Of a stretch of DNA of 64,000 bases, positions 10,008-20,800 are shown in pieces. Numbering within the stretch: position 1 is the first letter of the stretch; each line of letters starts with the position of its first letter. The notes below the pieces were generated by a model. It ran no database searches and was not told the DNA's origin. It saw only the letters and a list, made by a program, of their open reading frames with translations. Made by a program: the position numbers and the translations under genes. This DNA is from Eublepharis macularius (taxonomy: Eukaryota; Chordata; Lepidosauria; Squamata; Eublepharidae), in assembly GCF_028583425.1 (NCBI RefSeq), contig NC_072792.1, positions 156,618,676 through 156,682,675 on the forward strand, read 5' to 3'.

Positions 10008-10387
10008 TTTATAAGTATTTCAGATAGATAAATAAATTTCCAGGGAGACAAGAGTGAAAAGGACACAGCTGTTGCCTCCTCAAAATCTGAAGAATGGGTG
10101 GGCACTGTGCAGCCCATCTTGAAGGCAAAGGTGGCACCAGATCTAAACCTGGAGGGGGCAGGGACGGCGGCTGCTACAATCTCAGCTGTAGGGGCCAAGA
10201 GAGTTGTGAACCTATACCTTGTGCTCGCCTTTCATCTCTTTTTTTTCTTACGTAATGTTAAAAGCATTTTTGCATTCATGTATTTCTGCCTATAGCTACA
10301 GTTTTCAGTCCTGGCTTGGATTAAATAAATATTTCCAGCAAGTAGTACACACCTGATGGTTACAGGAATGAACACCTCCCTAGATCT

Positions 10388-10465
10388 AAGCTAACAGTGA
10401 AATCCTAAGCAGTGTTGAAGTCAATTGGCTTAGACTGGAGTAACTCTGCTTAGGATTTCACTATG
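10388..10465. repeat. Short palindromic repeat
   Basis: Two complementary arms, gtgaaatcctaagcag and ctgcttaggatttcac, surround gtcaattggcttagactgga. Same family as 22445-22542 and 43222-43315. Confidence 0.6.
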
Positions 10466-10985
10466 AGAGACTTTGGATCCAAGAACAAAAATCCAGCCTT
10501 CAGAGAGAAAATGCCGGTTTTAGATCTTAACTTGCTGGAGGGAAGGTTCACCTGCAGTACATTTCTTTGGATTAAAATGTTTAAAAAGTGTATTCATTAT
10601 AATTAATTAAATACCTTTAATTAAACTTTAAAATAAACAGAACTTGGGCTATCAGTGAATTAAATAATTTAATCCTCTAGCTTTTAGCTGATTAATGGAT
10701 TAAATCTAAATAAATCCCTAAATTGCTCCTCCACAAGTAATCCTGAGATACTGAGGGAAATGTTGATAGAATCTTGCAAATTTAACGTTACAGAAGGAAA
10801 GATCATCTTAAATAGTTTGTTTTTGTTCATCTAGAACCAAAATAGTGTGTCTTTATATTGCAGCTGCACCAATTAAAATGGAGTTTAATTATTAAAGCAT
10901 CTTTGTTTATTAATCTTCCAATTACAGCTAGAAGCTCTCATTGAAGCTGCATATAACTAGAATACTAACATATACATGTAGCTGT
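10466..10985. other. AT-rich intergenic sequence
   Basis: Rich in TTAAT-type words, with no gene or clear repeat family. It could contain conserved non-coding DNA, which cannot be judged from one sequence. Confidence 0.45.
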
Positions 10986-10989
10986 GATG

Positions 10990-11375
10990 GAGAACTAGGA
11001 GGCTGTATTTATACCCCACCTTTATCCCCAACGGGAACCCAAAGGTGGTTTACATAATTCTCCTCTCTTCTATTTTATCTCCATAACATCCCTGTGACAT
11101 AAGCTAATCTGAGAGTGTGCGACGGGCCCAAGGTCACCCAGTGAGCTTTGTGACCGAGTGATGTTCTCCCAAATCATCTTCCACTGACACACCTTGAATT
11201 ATATGTTGCTGAATGTTGTTTTTCGCTGTGATTTTACTTGATTGTATTTATATATGTTATTACCCGTTCTGAGCCTGCTTGCGGGAAGAGTGGATTATAA
11301 ATTTAATAAATAATAGTAATAAAAAGATCCTTGTACAACACTCTAGCCATTGTACCATGTTGGGTCTCAAGGTAA
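10990..11375 (-). repeat. Sauria-type SINE interrupted by a LINE tail
   Basis: The SINE (minus strand) runs from the tail side at 10990 to about 11165 (cgacgggcccaaggtcaccc) and seems to resume at about 11335 (caacactctagccattgtac, the reversed tRNA-like head). In between sits a plus-strand LINE 3' end, ending gaagagtggattataaattt and AATAAATAA at about 11285-11320. This is a simple nested insertion. Confidence 0.55.
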
Positions 11376-11605
11376 TTGTAGCGTGTATGTCCCGTCATTG
11401 TGACCCTAATATGAAACATCATTAGGAAACAGTATGTACCCATTTATGCAAAGGTAAGTGTTGTACCATGCATGCATACAGAGCTCCCACATGACTACGT
11501 CTTTTTCATTCATTAGGGGTGTGTGACAACCATTCTACCAAGATGAGGGAGGTATATTTCACAAGTGATTGAAATGGTCTCTTGGAACAACAAAAATATT
11601 AAAAG
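11376..11605. other. Short intergenic stretch
   Basis: Nothing recognised. Confidence 0.4.
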
Positions 11606-13445
11606 GTGCCTATGGAGCAGTATCTGGTCTTCAAGATCCTACATTCAGTAGTGGCCAGACTGGTGGCATTTCTGCTCATGCAAGGCCTGCTTAACGTGAC
11701 CAAAGATATGTGGGCCAGACCGGCCTCGACTCCGGTGACATCAAAAAAGCTGGACAATATGTATAAAACCAAACAAGAAGGATCAGGTTTCTTGTTTACT
11801 CACCCTCCCGCCAATTCGATTGTCACTGAGACTCTCCAAAGCAAGGACTTCCAAAAAAGCACAGGCCATTCTGCTCTGTTCGATAAAGAAGGCATGAAAC
11901 TAGGCATAATGGGTAGAAAGGTTTATACTTCTGCAGCCAACCTTTAGAATCGGTAATTATGAGGTTCTCAACAGCCTTCTTCTCCTGACTCTGTTCAGCC
12001 TTGGAGGGAGATACTTCTGAACCAAATCGAAGGATTGTTCCTGTTCCCTGAGGGATCATTCTGGATCTAAAGTACAAAATTTTTGATGCCACGCCTTCTG
12101 GGGCTATGTCAGTCAACGATTCACTTGCCCTACAGGCTTGGGAGTCGATCACTCAGGAGGCTTGAGTGTTGTCCATAATCAGCTAAGGAGACTGCCCGGA
12201 GTTCAGGACAACTCTGCCCAATATTCCACCTCTGTACAACTCTCCACCTCCTTCTGCCTTACTCGTAGAGGAAATGCAGTCTTTGCTGCAAAAACAGGCC
12301 ATAGAACCAGTTCTGACTGGTTGCACCAACGGGGTATTTTCCTAATAAATCAGGAGGTTCCTGCCCAATTTTAGACCTCCATTCTTAAACAACTGTATAG
12401 TTTTCAAAAAGTTCAGAATGTTGTCGTTAAAAGATGAAGTGGTGGAACAACACACAGAACCTCTTAGTGGGGACCCCCCTTCAGTTCTTCCCCAGTTCAC
12501 ATATCAGTCTACACAGATGCCTTTCTGTTGGGACGGAGGGTTTGTTGACCACTCAGATAAAAGAAGCATGACCCCCCCCCTCAAGAATCGTCCATGCACA
12601 TCAACCTCCTTGAGCTCCAGGCGATAAGGTATGCTCTGAAGGCTCTGGTTTGCCTAGTGAAAAGCTAGAATGTTCAGATATGCATGCATGGGCAATACAA
12701 CTGCCATGCATTACTTGAACTGAGAAGGGGGCACAGCTTCCCCGGCTGTCTCCCAGGAACTGTCACTGATACGGGAATGGGCTACCTAGCATTGAGTCAC
12801 TTTCTATGCCGTACAGATAGCAGGCAGGGACAGTGTTCTGGCAGATGCACCAAGTTTGTCCAAATCCTAGAATTACAAATGGTCCATCAGCATGGACTTC
12901 CTCCGTCCTGTTTTTGCAATGTGGGGGTATCCTACCATAGGTCTATTTGCCACAGAACACAACAGAAGATGTGCTCAATATTGTTCGTGGGCAGGGAAGG
13001 GGAAGACCTGTCTTGGAGACGCATTTCAGATCCGTTGTCTGGCACCCTCCTGTGTGCATTCCCTTACTCTTCCTCTTATGACATTGACACTCAGCAAGAT
13101 GATGAGGAAAGATTGATCGTAATCGCCCCTTACTGGCCGAGGCAAGCCTAATTTGCCACTCCATTCCAAATGGCACAGGGCAGAATCTACCATTCCCCCC
13201 TAAATCCACACCTGCTACAGGATGACGTGGTTCTCCATCATGACCTGGACACTCTGAAACTGACAGCCTGATTCATTTCTGCCCCCCTGGACTGAACTTT
13301 TCCTCCCCAGTCCATAAGGTCCTGTTGGATGCTAGAAAACCATCCACCAGGAAATCATACATAGCCAAATGGAAAAGATTTTCTCTTTGGGCTGCGGGTG
13401 AGAACTTGAACCTGGTCTTGGCCTCATTACCATCAACAACCTGGG
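11606..13445 (+). pseudogene. Decayed DIRS1-like retrotransposon (gag, RT, RNase H, start of tyrosine recombinase)
   Basis: Fragments in successive frames follow DIRS1 order. A gag-like part at 11606-11947 contains 'DMWARPASTPVTSKKLDN' and 'GFLFTHPPANSIVTE'. An RT fragment near 12265-12340 reads 'EEMQSLLQKQAIEPVLTGC'. An RNase H part near 12590-12660 reads 'MHINLLELQAIRYALKALV'. A second RNase H-region part at 12892-13150 reads 'WGYPTIGLFATEHNRRCAQY' and then 'IVIAPYWPRQA'. At 13320-13430 is the beginning of a tyrosine recombinase, 'DARKPSTRKSYIAKWKRFSL'. DIRS elements integrate with a tyrosine recombinase rather than a DDE integrase. Frameshifts, stops and lost terminal repeats show it is dead, and most of the recombinase is missing. 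Identification is from remembered motif order. Confidence 0.75.
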
Positions 13446-14200
13446 GGGGGGGAGTCCTGTCCTTTTAACAAAGGCTTAATGGGATGTCATTTACCAGAGA
13501 ACTTAATTTACTTCAGAAAAAAGCTTCACATGCCTATTTTCACTATTTAAAACTCTATTAAAGGGGCAAGGTTCTCCAGGTTGTTGGCAACCCTATGCTG
13601 TGTTTGTGCACATGCCGAAGGAGGGAGCCTTTCCAGGAGGCCTATAAATCCTAGCTACACAACTACTTGCGGGTTTTAACAAAAAAACATGCCCTGTTTT
13701 TTCCTGCCAGGGAAGCAGAGAATCCTGGAGTCTTTCCAAGCTCCTGGTGAGCCAGCATACTTGGCTTTGGGGCTTTGTGGGGTCACTCTGAAGGGTCTCC
13801 AATTGTGCAGCTTTACTCCACGCAACATATGGCGGTGCAACAGCTCATAGGATCAGGCCTCCCTTTTAAAAAAAACCATTAAATATCTAATTTTAGTACT
13901 AATTTTGAAGGAGTCTCTCTTGATGTTCTTTTAGGCAAGATCTTTGATGTGACCAGTTTAAACATCTTGAACTAGTAATTTACATGCCAAGGTATAAACC
14001 AATTGCACCTCCAGAGAGACAGATTATAGACAGGGAACGCTAATTATACCTTTCCCAGTTTAACCTTCCCTGTCTGTAGTTTACTGACAGAGCCGGGGGA
14101 AAGAGGGGCTGTGAGATTCAAAGGTAGTTTTGGATTAGTGTGTTCTCGGCACCTTCAGCCTTGCTGGTCGGTACTTTTGAATGTGCTGAACATAAATGAA
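13446..14200. other. Intergenic sequence, nothing recognised
   Basis: No gene. The minus open frame 13593-13802 has no recognisable protein. Part of 13560-13860 may be a repeat (ttggcaaccct motif at 13586), family unknown. Confidence 0.4.
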
Positions 14201-14208
14201 AAGAAGAA

Positions 14209-14408
14209 GGCGGGCGGGGGGGGGGGGCGGGGAAGGAAACCTCAGGTTAAATAAAGAAGCCACCGGTGTGTTGAGTCACACCCTTTCATCTCCTTGAAGT
14301 GGTGCTCGTGTTTTATAGTTTCTCATACTCTGATTGAGCCTATAACGTCTGCCTAAGGAGCCATGGCTTACTGTTTTACTGTTCCCGCCCCCCCCCCGCC
14401 CCCTCGCA
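14209..14408. repeat. Paired G-tract and C-tract, complementary
   Basis: A run of 12 G inside gggcggggggggggggcggg (from 14211) faces a run of 10 C inside cccgccccccccccgcccc (about 14384-14402), 160 bases downstream. The two are reverse complements and could form a long hairpin; the G strand could form a quadruplex. Confidence 0.7.
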
Positions 14409-14559
14409 GCCCCAAGCTAGAAATAAAGTATCTTAGATCTGTTAAGGGGAATAGTCCCATCTATGGCATACAGATGACAACTGTGGATGGCCTTATTTTT
14501 AGATATTTGGAAACCTTTATTGATGCTTGTATTGGCATAGACATATATACAGATATATA

Positions 14560-14640
14560 TCTTTTGTTTATTACTCTATAGTCTGCCTTTTTATCTGAGA
14601 CTCAAGGCAGATAGCAGAATAAAAACAACGTATTCATACA
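14560..14640 (-). repeat. L2 LINE tail
   Basis: The reversed tail motif ctatagtctgcctttttatctgagactcaagg is the complement of the tail at 7220. Only the extreme 3' end is present. Confidence 0.65.
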
Positions 14641-15094
14641 GCTAACAACATCCAGTAAAGAGTGAATCGAAGCAGGCTTGTTGCTTTCTCTACTCTTGCG
14701 AATTGGTGAGGTGAAACGGTTAGAGTTGTCAGACTAGGATCTGGGACACCCTGGCCTTTTTTCACATGGACGGGTTTTGCCACTATGGGCCCCAGACCTC
14801 TTCAAATTTTCTTCCGAAATCCGGATGATTAACTCTCCCTTCAGATGTCAAAGCAGCATTTCAAGGGTTCTCTTCCAAATTTTCTGCTTGCACTTGTGCA
14901 GAGAACTCTTGAAACACGGCATTGGCATCTGAAGGAGGAGTTAATTGTCTGGAATTCAGAAGAAAACCTGAAGAGGTATGGGACCAAAAGCGGCAAAAAT
15001 CACCAGTGCTAAAAAGGCCCCAGATTTGAATCCCTACTTGCTGGGTGACCTGGGACCTGTCATGCGCCGTCAGTCTAATCTGCCGCTCACAAGG
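14641..15094. other. Intergenic sequence, nothing recognised
   Basis: A loose inverted relationship exists between gcagcatttcaagggttctc (14851) and gagaactcttgaaacacggc (14901), each about 100 bases from the middle, suggesting an old MITE. No ends could be defined. Confidence 0.35.
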
Positions 15095-15239
15095 TGCCTG
15101 TTTGTTTGTTGCTGTTATTTATAGTCCCCTTTTTCATTGATACTCAAGGCAGATTACACAATGTAAGTCATTATGATCAACAGCTGGGATATTTTACAAA
15201 CAATAAGATAGGGTGTGCATTGCATTTAGTAATCACAAT
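15095..15239 (-). repeat. L2 LINE tail hosting hAT copy 2
   Basis: Reversed L2 tail (tttatagtcccctttttcat, gatactcaaggcagattaca). It continues past the hAT insertion at 15868. Confidence 0.6.
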
Positions 15240-15859
15240 TAGAGATGGGCACGATCCGCATTACGAACGTAAAAAACCCACGAAAATGGTGATTGCACGA
15301 TCGTGACCCGGCGGATCATGATTGTCTACGGCCACTGATCCAGCGGTCGGGAGAGGCCTGGATCGTGGCATTTGGGCTCGATTCGGGGATCCAGACACTC
15401 AGGTGCCAGCAATCTATTCCCCTGGCAATGGAGCCAGGGGAATGCCTGAGCTCTGTTTGCCCTCCTTCTGTCGCCCTGGAAACCCGAATGGAAGCCCAGC
15501 TTTCCTTGATCAGCAGGGCTTCCTTCCAACCACGGAGCAGCAAAGCAGTCACAAGTTGGGAGAAGACACCCAGGGGAGGGAGGGGGAAGAGGGTGTTCTG
15601 TAGCCATGGGCACTCCAATCTCATCCCTGCAAACCCTGATAGGCAGCTCTGACGGCCAAACACAGACCTCCTGTGTTGCTGAATGGGACCCATGCTTATA
15701 ATAGCCTTGGGCTCCCAGGCTGGGTTTCACGATCCACGATCCACAATCTGGGCTCGGGAACGGGACATGTTTGTTGCTGTTCAGGAATTCGGGATCGTGG
15801 TCTGCGCCGAACCACAATCCTCTGGTTCTGTAATTTTTTTTGGTTCGTGCCCATGTCTA
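15240..15859 (-). mobile_element. Non-autonomous hAT element, copy 2 (opposite orientation)
   Basis: Starts TAGAGATGGGCACGATCCGC and ends ggttcgtgcccatgtcta. The perfect 8-bp target duplication ATCACAAT lies at 15232-15239 and 15860-15867. At 620 bases it is an internally deleted relative of copy 1, lacking the segment around the ctctctgtctctctcc block. It has no transposase. Confidence 0.9.
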
Positions 15860-15867
15860 ATCACAAT

Positions 15868-16689
15868 AGACATTTGAACTTGTGGGGGGATTGTGTTTTT
15901 CCAGTGACAAAATGTTGTGGGAAACACTCCCTGAGTCCCATACTACAAACGGTGCATGTTTATTATGCCAAGAAAACACACATGATTTTCTTGTAAGGAC
16001 CTTGTTTAAACCAGAAAAGCAAATTCTGCCGACGGGAAAAGAATCTGCTAGCAAAAGATCCATCCCTGGCAGGGGCAAGTTTTGTTCTGATCTCTACAGC
16101 CAAAAAATCTCCAGTTTCTTCAAAGCGAGGCCTGGAGGTGAGAGGTCAGGTCATTTCTCACCTCCACTTCAGTCATGGACACAACCCCAGTCCCTGCCAG
16201 GAGAATTCAAAGGCCAAAGGTTGCTTTCAAAACAAAAGGCATCAGTTTAACTCTCCTTTGAGCAGACGTTACATAATCCACTTTTCATTAAGTTTCTCAA
16301 CATGCAGTTACTTTGTTGGCCCTTGTCAGTAAATTAATTAAATCTGTCAGAAAGCTTAGACGTTGTTGAGTGGAATATATTTTTTTTACCTGTTGTTATG
16401 ACTTGTGGATCAAAAATGTCTTAAGACCTAGAGATTTGGGTTTAAGTTTTTGTGTGTAATGAATTAGATCTCAGCTGAAACATTTAACGTTTTCTTCAGG
16501 GGAGCTGAGAAGAGAAGTGGATCTATTTGCAAATGGATGCAAAACATGTCAGCGCACAGAAACCACAGGGATCGATGGCCACTTGAGAGTGTGCAGTGCA
16601 GTTGCATTGCATTGCAATGTGACACTTGCAGTGTGAAAACCTTCCCTCTACATGCACTTTGAGCATCATATTTATGGTCATTTTGTTAG
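15868..16689. other. Intergenic sequence
   Basis: The first bases continue the L2 fragment interrupted by hAT copy 2. The rest has no recognised gene. The plus open frame 15882-16250 (122 codons) has no recognisable protein and no splice context that I could support. Confidence 0.4.
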
Positions 16690-17028
16690 TGATGAGAGAG
16701 CAGGCCGTGGCCACTGCAGCTCGCTCTCTTGCTGCCGCCGCGCCCCTTGATCCTGCTGGCGCTGGCTGCACAGTGCCGGCAGCAGCCGTGGCGAGAAAGC
16801 AGGCAGCGGCGGCAGTGAGAGCGGCATGCTCTTGCAACCACCGCCTGCTTTCTCTCTGCCACCACCTGTTCTCGCGGTGCGGGAGCGTGCCCCGCACCCA
16901 GGAGCGCGCTGCGCCACCTGGGAAGGGGGCACCCCGGGGAGCGCCCCCCCTGGCCAGGTAAGTGGGCGCGGGGGAGGGAGGGTGGGATCAGGAGATCCCC
17001 CACCCCGAGCGGGGGGATGGGAACCCTA
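16690..17028 (-). repeat. GC- and CpG-rich dispersed repeat
   Basis: The block is GC-rich and ends gatggg(aaccct)aa, a terminus of the GGGTTGCCAG type also present at both ends of 52444-52842. On the minus strand it would start AGGGTTCCCATCCCCCCGCT. It mimics a CpG island but no gene starts here. Confidence 0.5.
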
Positions 17029-17351
17029 AACTAGTCAGTAAATACTAATTGAATTTTTTTCCTTGCCAAGGCAAATAGCTAAACCAGAGAGACAGGAATG
17101 GTCAGCACTCTGCAGAAGTTCATTCGTTGTCTTTGGTCAGCTGTATCCCTCAGCCTTACACGTTTTGGCAGCCAAGGTATTTTAAATTATATTTCATATT
17201 TTAAACTACTGCTTTGGTTATTTCAGACACCAGTCATTGTTTCATTGTTTTGTAATGTATTTTTATGTTCTTTTATATTGTACAACACCTTGGGAGCAGT
17301 ATGCTGAGAGGTGCCCCGTACAAATGTTCAAATGAATATGGCTCTATTATC

Positions 17352-17433
17352 GTAGAATCATAGGGCTGGAAGGTACCTCCAGGGTCATCTAGTCCAACCC
17401 ACTGCACAGTGCAGGAAAATCACAACTACCTTC
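17352..17433 (-). repeat. CR1 LINE fragment, left half
   Basis: The string gaatcatagggctggaaggt, then cctccagggtcatctagtcc and aacccactgcacagtgcagg, is the well-known reverse-strand CR1 3' region of reptiles and birds. The copia element is inserted in it, and the fragment resumes at 22131. Confidence 0.8.
17429..17433. repeat. Target site duplication CCTTC, left copy
   Basis: Five bases, CCTTC, directly before the 5' LTR. The identical CCTTC follows the 3' LTR at 22131-22135. Five bases is the usual size for copia-type integrases. Confidence 0.92.
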
Positions 17434-17777
17434 TGTTAGAAATAACAATGTCTGGTGTACTGCAGCAGCAAGAAGTAAGAAGAGCCTACCACGCAGGGGG
17501 CAGCAAGGATCACTTAGTTAGGACAGTGAGAGTAGCACCTCTCTTGTTTCCTGGGGGTCATTTCCTTGTCTTGTCTCCTATTGGGCTAAACAGGGCAATA
17601 TCCTGCTTCTTCTCTCTCCTGCCACACTTCTTCTCTGTCTCTGCAAGATGTAGTCAGATAGCTAGGATCTATCTCTCTCCCTTTCCCTCAAGTATGTAAC
17701 TTCCTCAAATAAAGCTTTTGCCTCTCTGACCAGCTCGGCGTTTAATTCCACAGCGTAGTTTAACACTCGCTCTAACA
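17434..17777 (+). repeat. 5' LTR of copia element
   Basis: Begins TGTTAGAAATAAC and ends CTCTAACA, so the termini are TGTTAG..CTAACA inverted repeats. A poly(A) signal AATAAA is at 17708-17713. No strong TATA box is evident. It looks identical to the 3' LTR. Confidence 0.95.
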
Positions 17778-17792
17778 GGGTTATGGGCCCAG
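17778..17792 (+). promoter_or_regulatory. Primer-binding site for an internal piece of initiator tRNA-Met
   Basis: GGGTTATGGGCCCAG lies immediately after the 5' LTR. Its complement, CTGGGCCCATAACCC, is the anticodon stem-loop stretch of vertebrate initiator tRNA-Met rather than the tRNA 3' end. Drosophila copia primes from such a tRNA half-molecule, so this copy is expected to use the same mechanism. The tRNA sequence is recalled, not aligned. Confidence 0.82.
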
Positions 17793-17884
17793 AGGCAATT
17801 AACGCAAGCTGAAGTTAAGAGAGAGCAATAAAAGTTCTGCTGTAGCCGCAGGCTAAAGCACAGAGGGCAGACAATAGAGGAAAG

Positions 17885-20800
17885 ATGGCGGACTCCTGGG
17901 GAGCACAGCAGGGGTTCCAGGTCGACCGACTGCAAGACGGGAGGAACTATGATCTTTGGGCAGAAAGAATAAAAGCCCATCTTATTCAACTGGACGTCTG
18001 GTCTGCAATAACAGATGAAAAACCGACTGGAGACCCTCAGAAGGAAGCCAAATGGGTCAAGCACGACAATAAGGCAAGATCTATTATCATTAATGCTTTA
18101 AGTGATAAACAATTGATAAGAGTTATTCATGAGCCCACTTCTAGACAAATGTGGACGTCTCTTCTAGAAATAAACCGTCAAGAATCAATTAAAACTAAAA
18201 TTTTGCTAATGAGGCAATTGTATCGGATTGAGATGAAGCCTCAGGAAAAACTGAAAGATCATATTGCAAATTTCATGGAATTAACACAGAAATTAAGATC
18301 CCTTGGAAAGGAGATCCAGGATGAGGATCTAGCTATAATTTTGCTGTCTAGTCTTCCTCAATCTTATACAAACATAGTACATGTTTTGGAAATGAGAGAA
18401 AATTTAAGCTTAAACTATGTACTTGCAAGACTGCAAGAGGAAAGTTTTAGCAAACTGGATCATATAAGTGAGCCAAGAGAGCTAGCTTTAAGAGTCAGTT
18501 CAAGAAGGGATTTCTCCTGCAGCGTCTGCAGAAAGAAAGGACATTTAAAGGAAGACTGTTGGTTTCGTTATTCACAGAGAGTTAGCAAGCAACCGCCACG
18601 ATGGATGGGAACAAAGGGCTTTAGGAATGCTAATGCAGCCATTAAGTCACCTAATGCCGATGGTCAAAGGAAAAGCAGATCTGATAAGAATTGTTTAAAT
18701 GTTGGTAAAAATGATCAAAGCATATGCAAATGGGCAATTGACAGTGCATGTACTAACCATCTTTGCAACGAGAAGCTTTTTAATGAGATGAATGAAAGCC
18801 ACGATAAATTGTATACAGCAAATGGAGAGGCTTTAACGGCTCAGGGACAAGGGACCGTATCTGCATGTTGTGCACTACCCAGTGGCCAAACTAGAGAAGT
18901 GCAGATCACTGATTGTCTATACGTACCTGAACTTAAATCTAATTTAATATCGGTTTCTGCAATGGCCAAAAGAGGAATTGAGACTGTATTCAAAGGAGAG
19001 AAATGTTTTATTAGCAATGAAGGTGAATTAATTGCACAAGGCACATTAGAAGATGGCCTGTATATGCTGGATTGCTCTGAAGGCGCAGTGAATTTAATTG
19101 AAAAGTGCACTCACAAGAATTGTACTAGTCTTATCCATAGAAGGCTTGGACATGCTAATATGGATTATATATATCAGCTTGAAAGGCAGAATCTGACTAA
19201 TGATTTGCAAATGAGAAAATGTCCTGATGCAGAGAAATGTGTTTGCTGTATTCAAGCCAAAGGCACAAGACCTTCTTTCACCAAACAGAGTGAGAAGCAG
19301 ACGACAAGACCACTGGAGCTGATTCACAGTGATGTCTGTGGACCCATGGGAACAGAAACACCCAGTGGAAGTAAGTACTTTCTGACTTTTACTGATGATT
19401 TTTCAAGATTTACTGTGATTTACCTGCTCAAGGAAAAGAGCCAAGTACTGGAAAAATTCAAGATGTACCTAGCAATGGTGCAGAACAGATTCCAGAGAAA
19501 ACCAATGGCTATCCGCACAGACAATGGAGGCGAGTACGCGGGGAAGGAGATGACAAGCTTCCTAGCAGCTGAAGGAATAGAGCATCACCTGACCGTGCCA
19601 TACACCCCCGAACTCAACGGGATAGCAGAGAGGAAAAATCGTTCTCTCACAGAGATGTGCAGGAGCATGCTGCAAGAAGCACAGCTACCTCAAAAATATT
19701 GGAGAGAAGCTATCAACACTGCTGCCTATCTGCAGAACATGCTACCTACAAAGGGTGCAAGCAGCACACCATTTGAACTGTGGTACAACCGCAAGCCCAA
19801 TGTAAGGCATCTGAGAGTGTTTGGATCAAAAGCCTACACTTATGTTCCGAAGGAAAAGAGGTCTAAGATGGATCCCAGAACAGAAGCAGGCATATTTGTT
19901 GGATATGCACTGGGATGCAAGGGATATCGAATCCTCAACCCAGAGACAGACACGGTGAAGATCCGCCATGTGGTGTACATTGATGAAGAAGAGAAGGCAA
20001 GCAAGCCTGACACCAGAGAGTCTACACCAAAGGAAGCTGATGCAGCACAGCAGCCAGAGATTGTGCAACTCTGGGACCTGACTGAGACGCAAGAGACACC
20101 TGCAGAGCCCACAGAAAGAGAAGGGGAAGCAGAGCCAAGTGTCAGACGCTCAGACAGAACAAACAAAGGAGTTCCACCACTGAAATTCTCTTACCTGGCA
20201 AAAACAGAAGCTGTACCAGAACCTTCTAGCTGGGAAGACATAGAAGGAATGCCAGCAAGAGAAGCAGAGAAATGGAGAAAAGCTGCAAAAGAAGAAATTG
20301 ATTCTCTGATCCAGAACAAGACATGGATTCTCACAGAACTACCACCTGGAAAAAGGACAGTAGGATGCAAATGGATTTTCAAAACCAAACTTGATGCAGA
20401 TGGAGAAGTACAAAAGTACAAAGCAAGACTAGTTGCAAAGGGATATTCCCAGAAGTATGGAGAAGACTATGATGAAACCTTTGCACCAGTAGTGAAACAC
20501 ACTTCAGTAAGAACACTACTGAGCATAGCAGCCGCAAGGAAGATGCATGTGGAGCATCTGGATGTGAAAACTGCTTTTCTTCATGGAGAGCTGGAAGAAG
20601 ATGTGTATATGACACAGCCTCCTGGATTTGAACAGTCCAAAGACAGAGGACTTGTATGCAAACTACAGAAGAGCATTTATGGACTAAAACAGGCTGCAAG
20701 AGCCTGGAATCAGAAACTGAACCAAATGCTCATCAAAGAAGGATTCAAGCAAGGCGGGGCAGAACGCTGCCTGTACTCAAGAAAGAAAGACAACAAATGG

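Noticed and set aside
9350..10027. Plus-strand open frame of 225 codons
   Set aside because: It lies across hAT copy 1 and its nested MITE, beginning inside the MITE; the opposite strand is equally open.
16690..17028. CpG island promoter
   Set aside because: Shared terminus with another dispersed GC-rich element and no gene start next to it.
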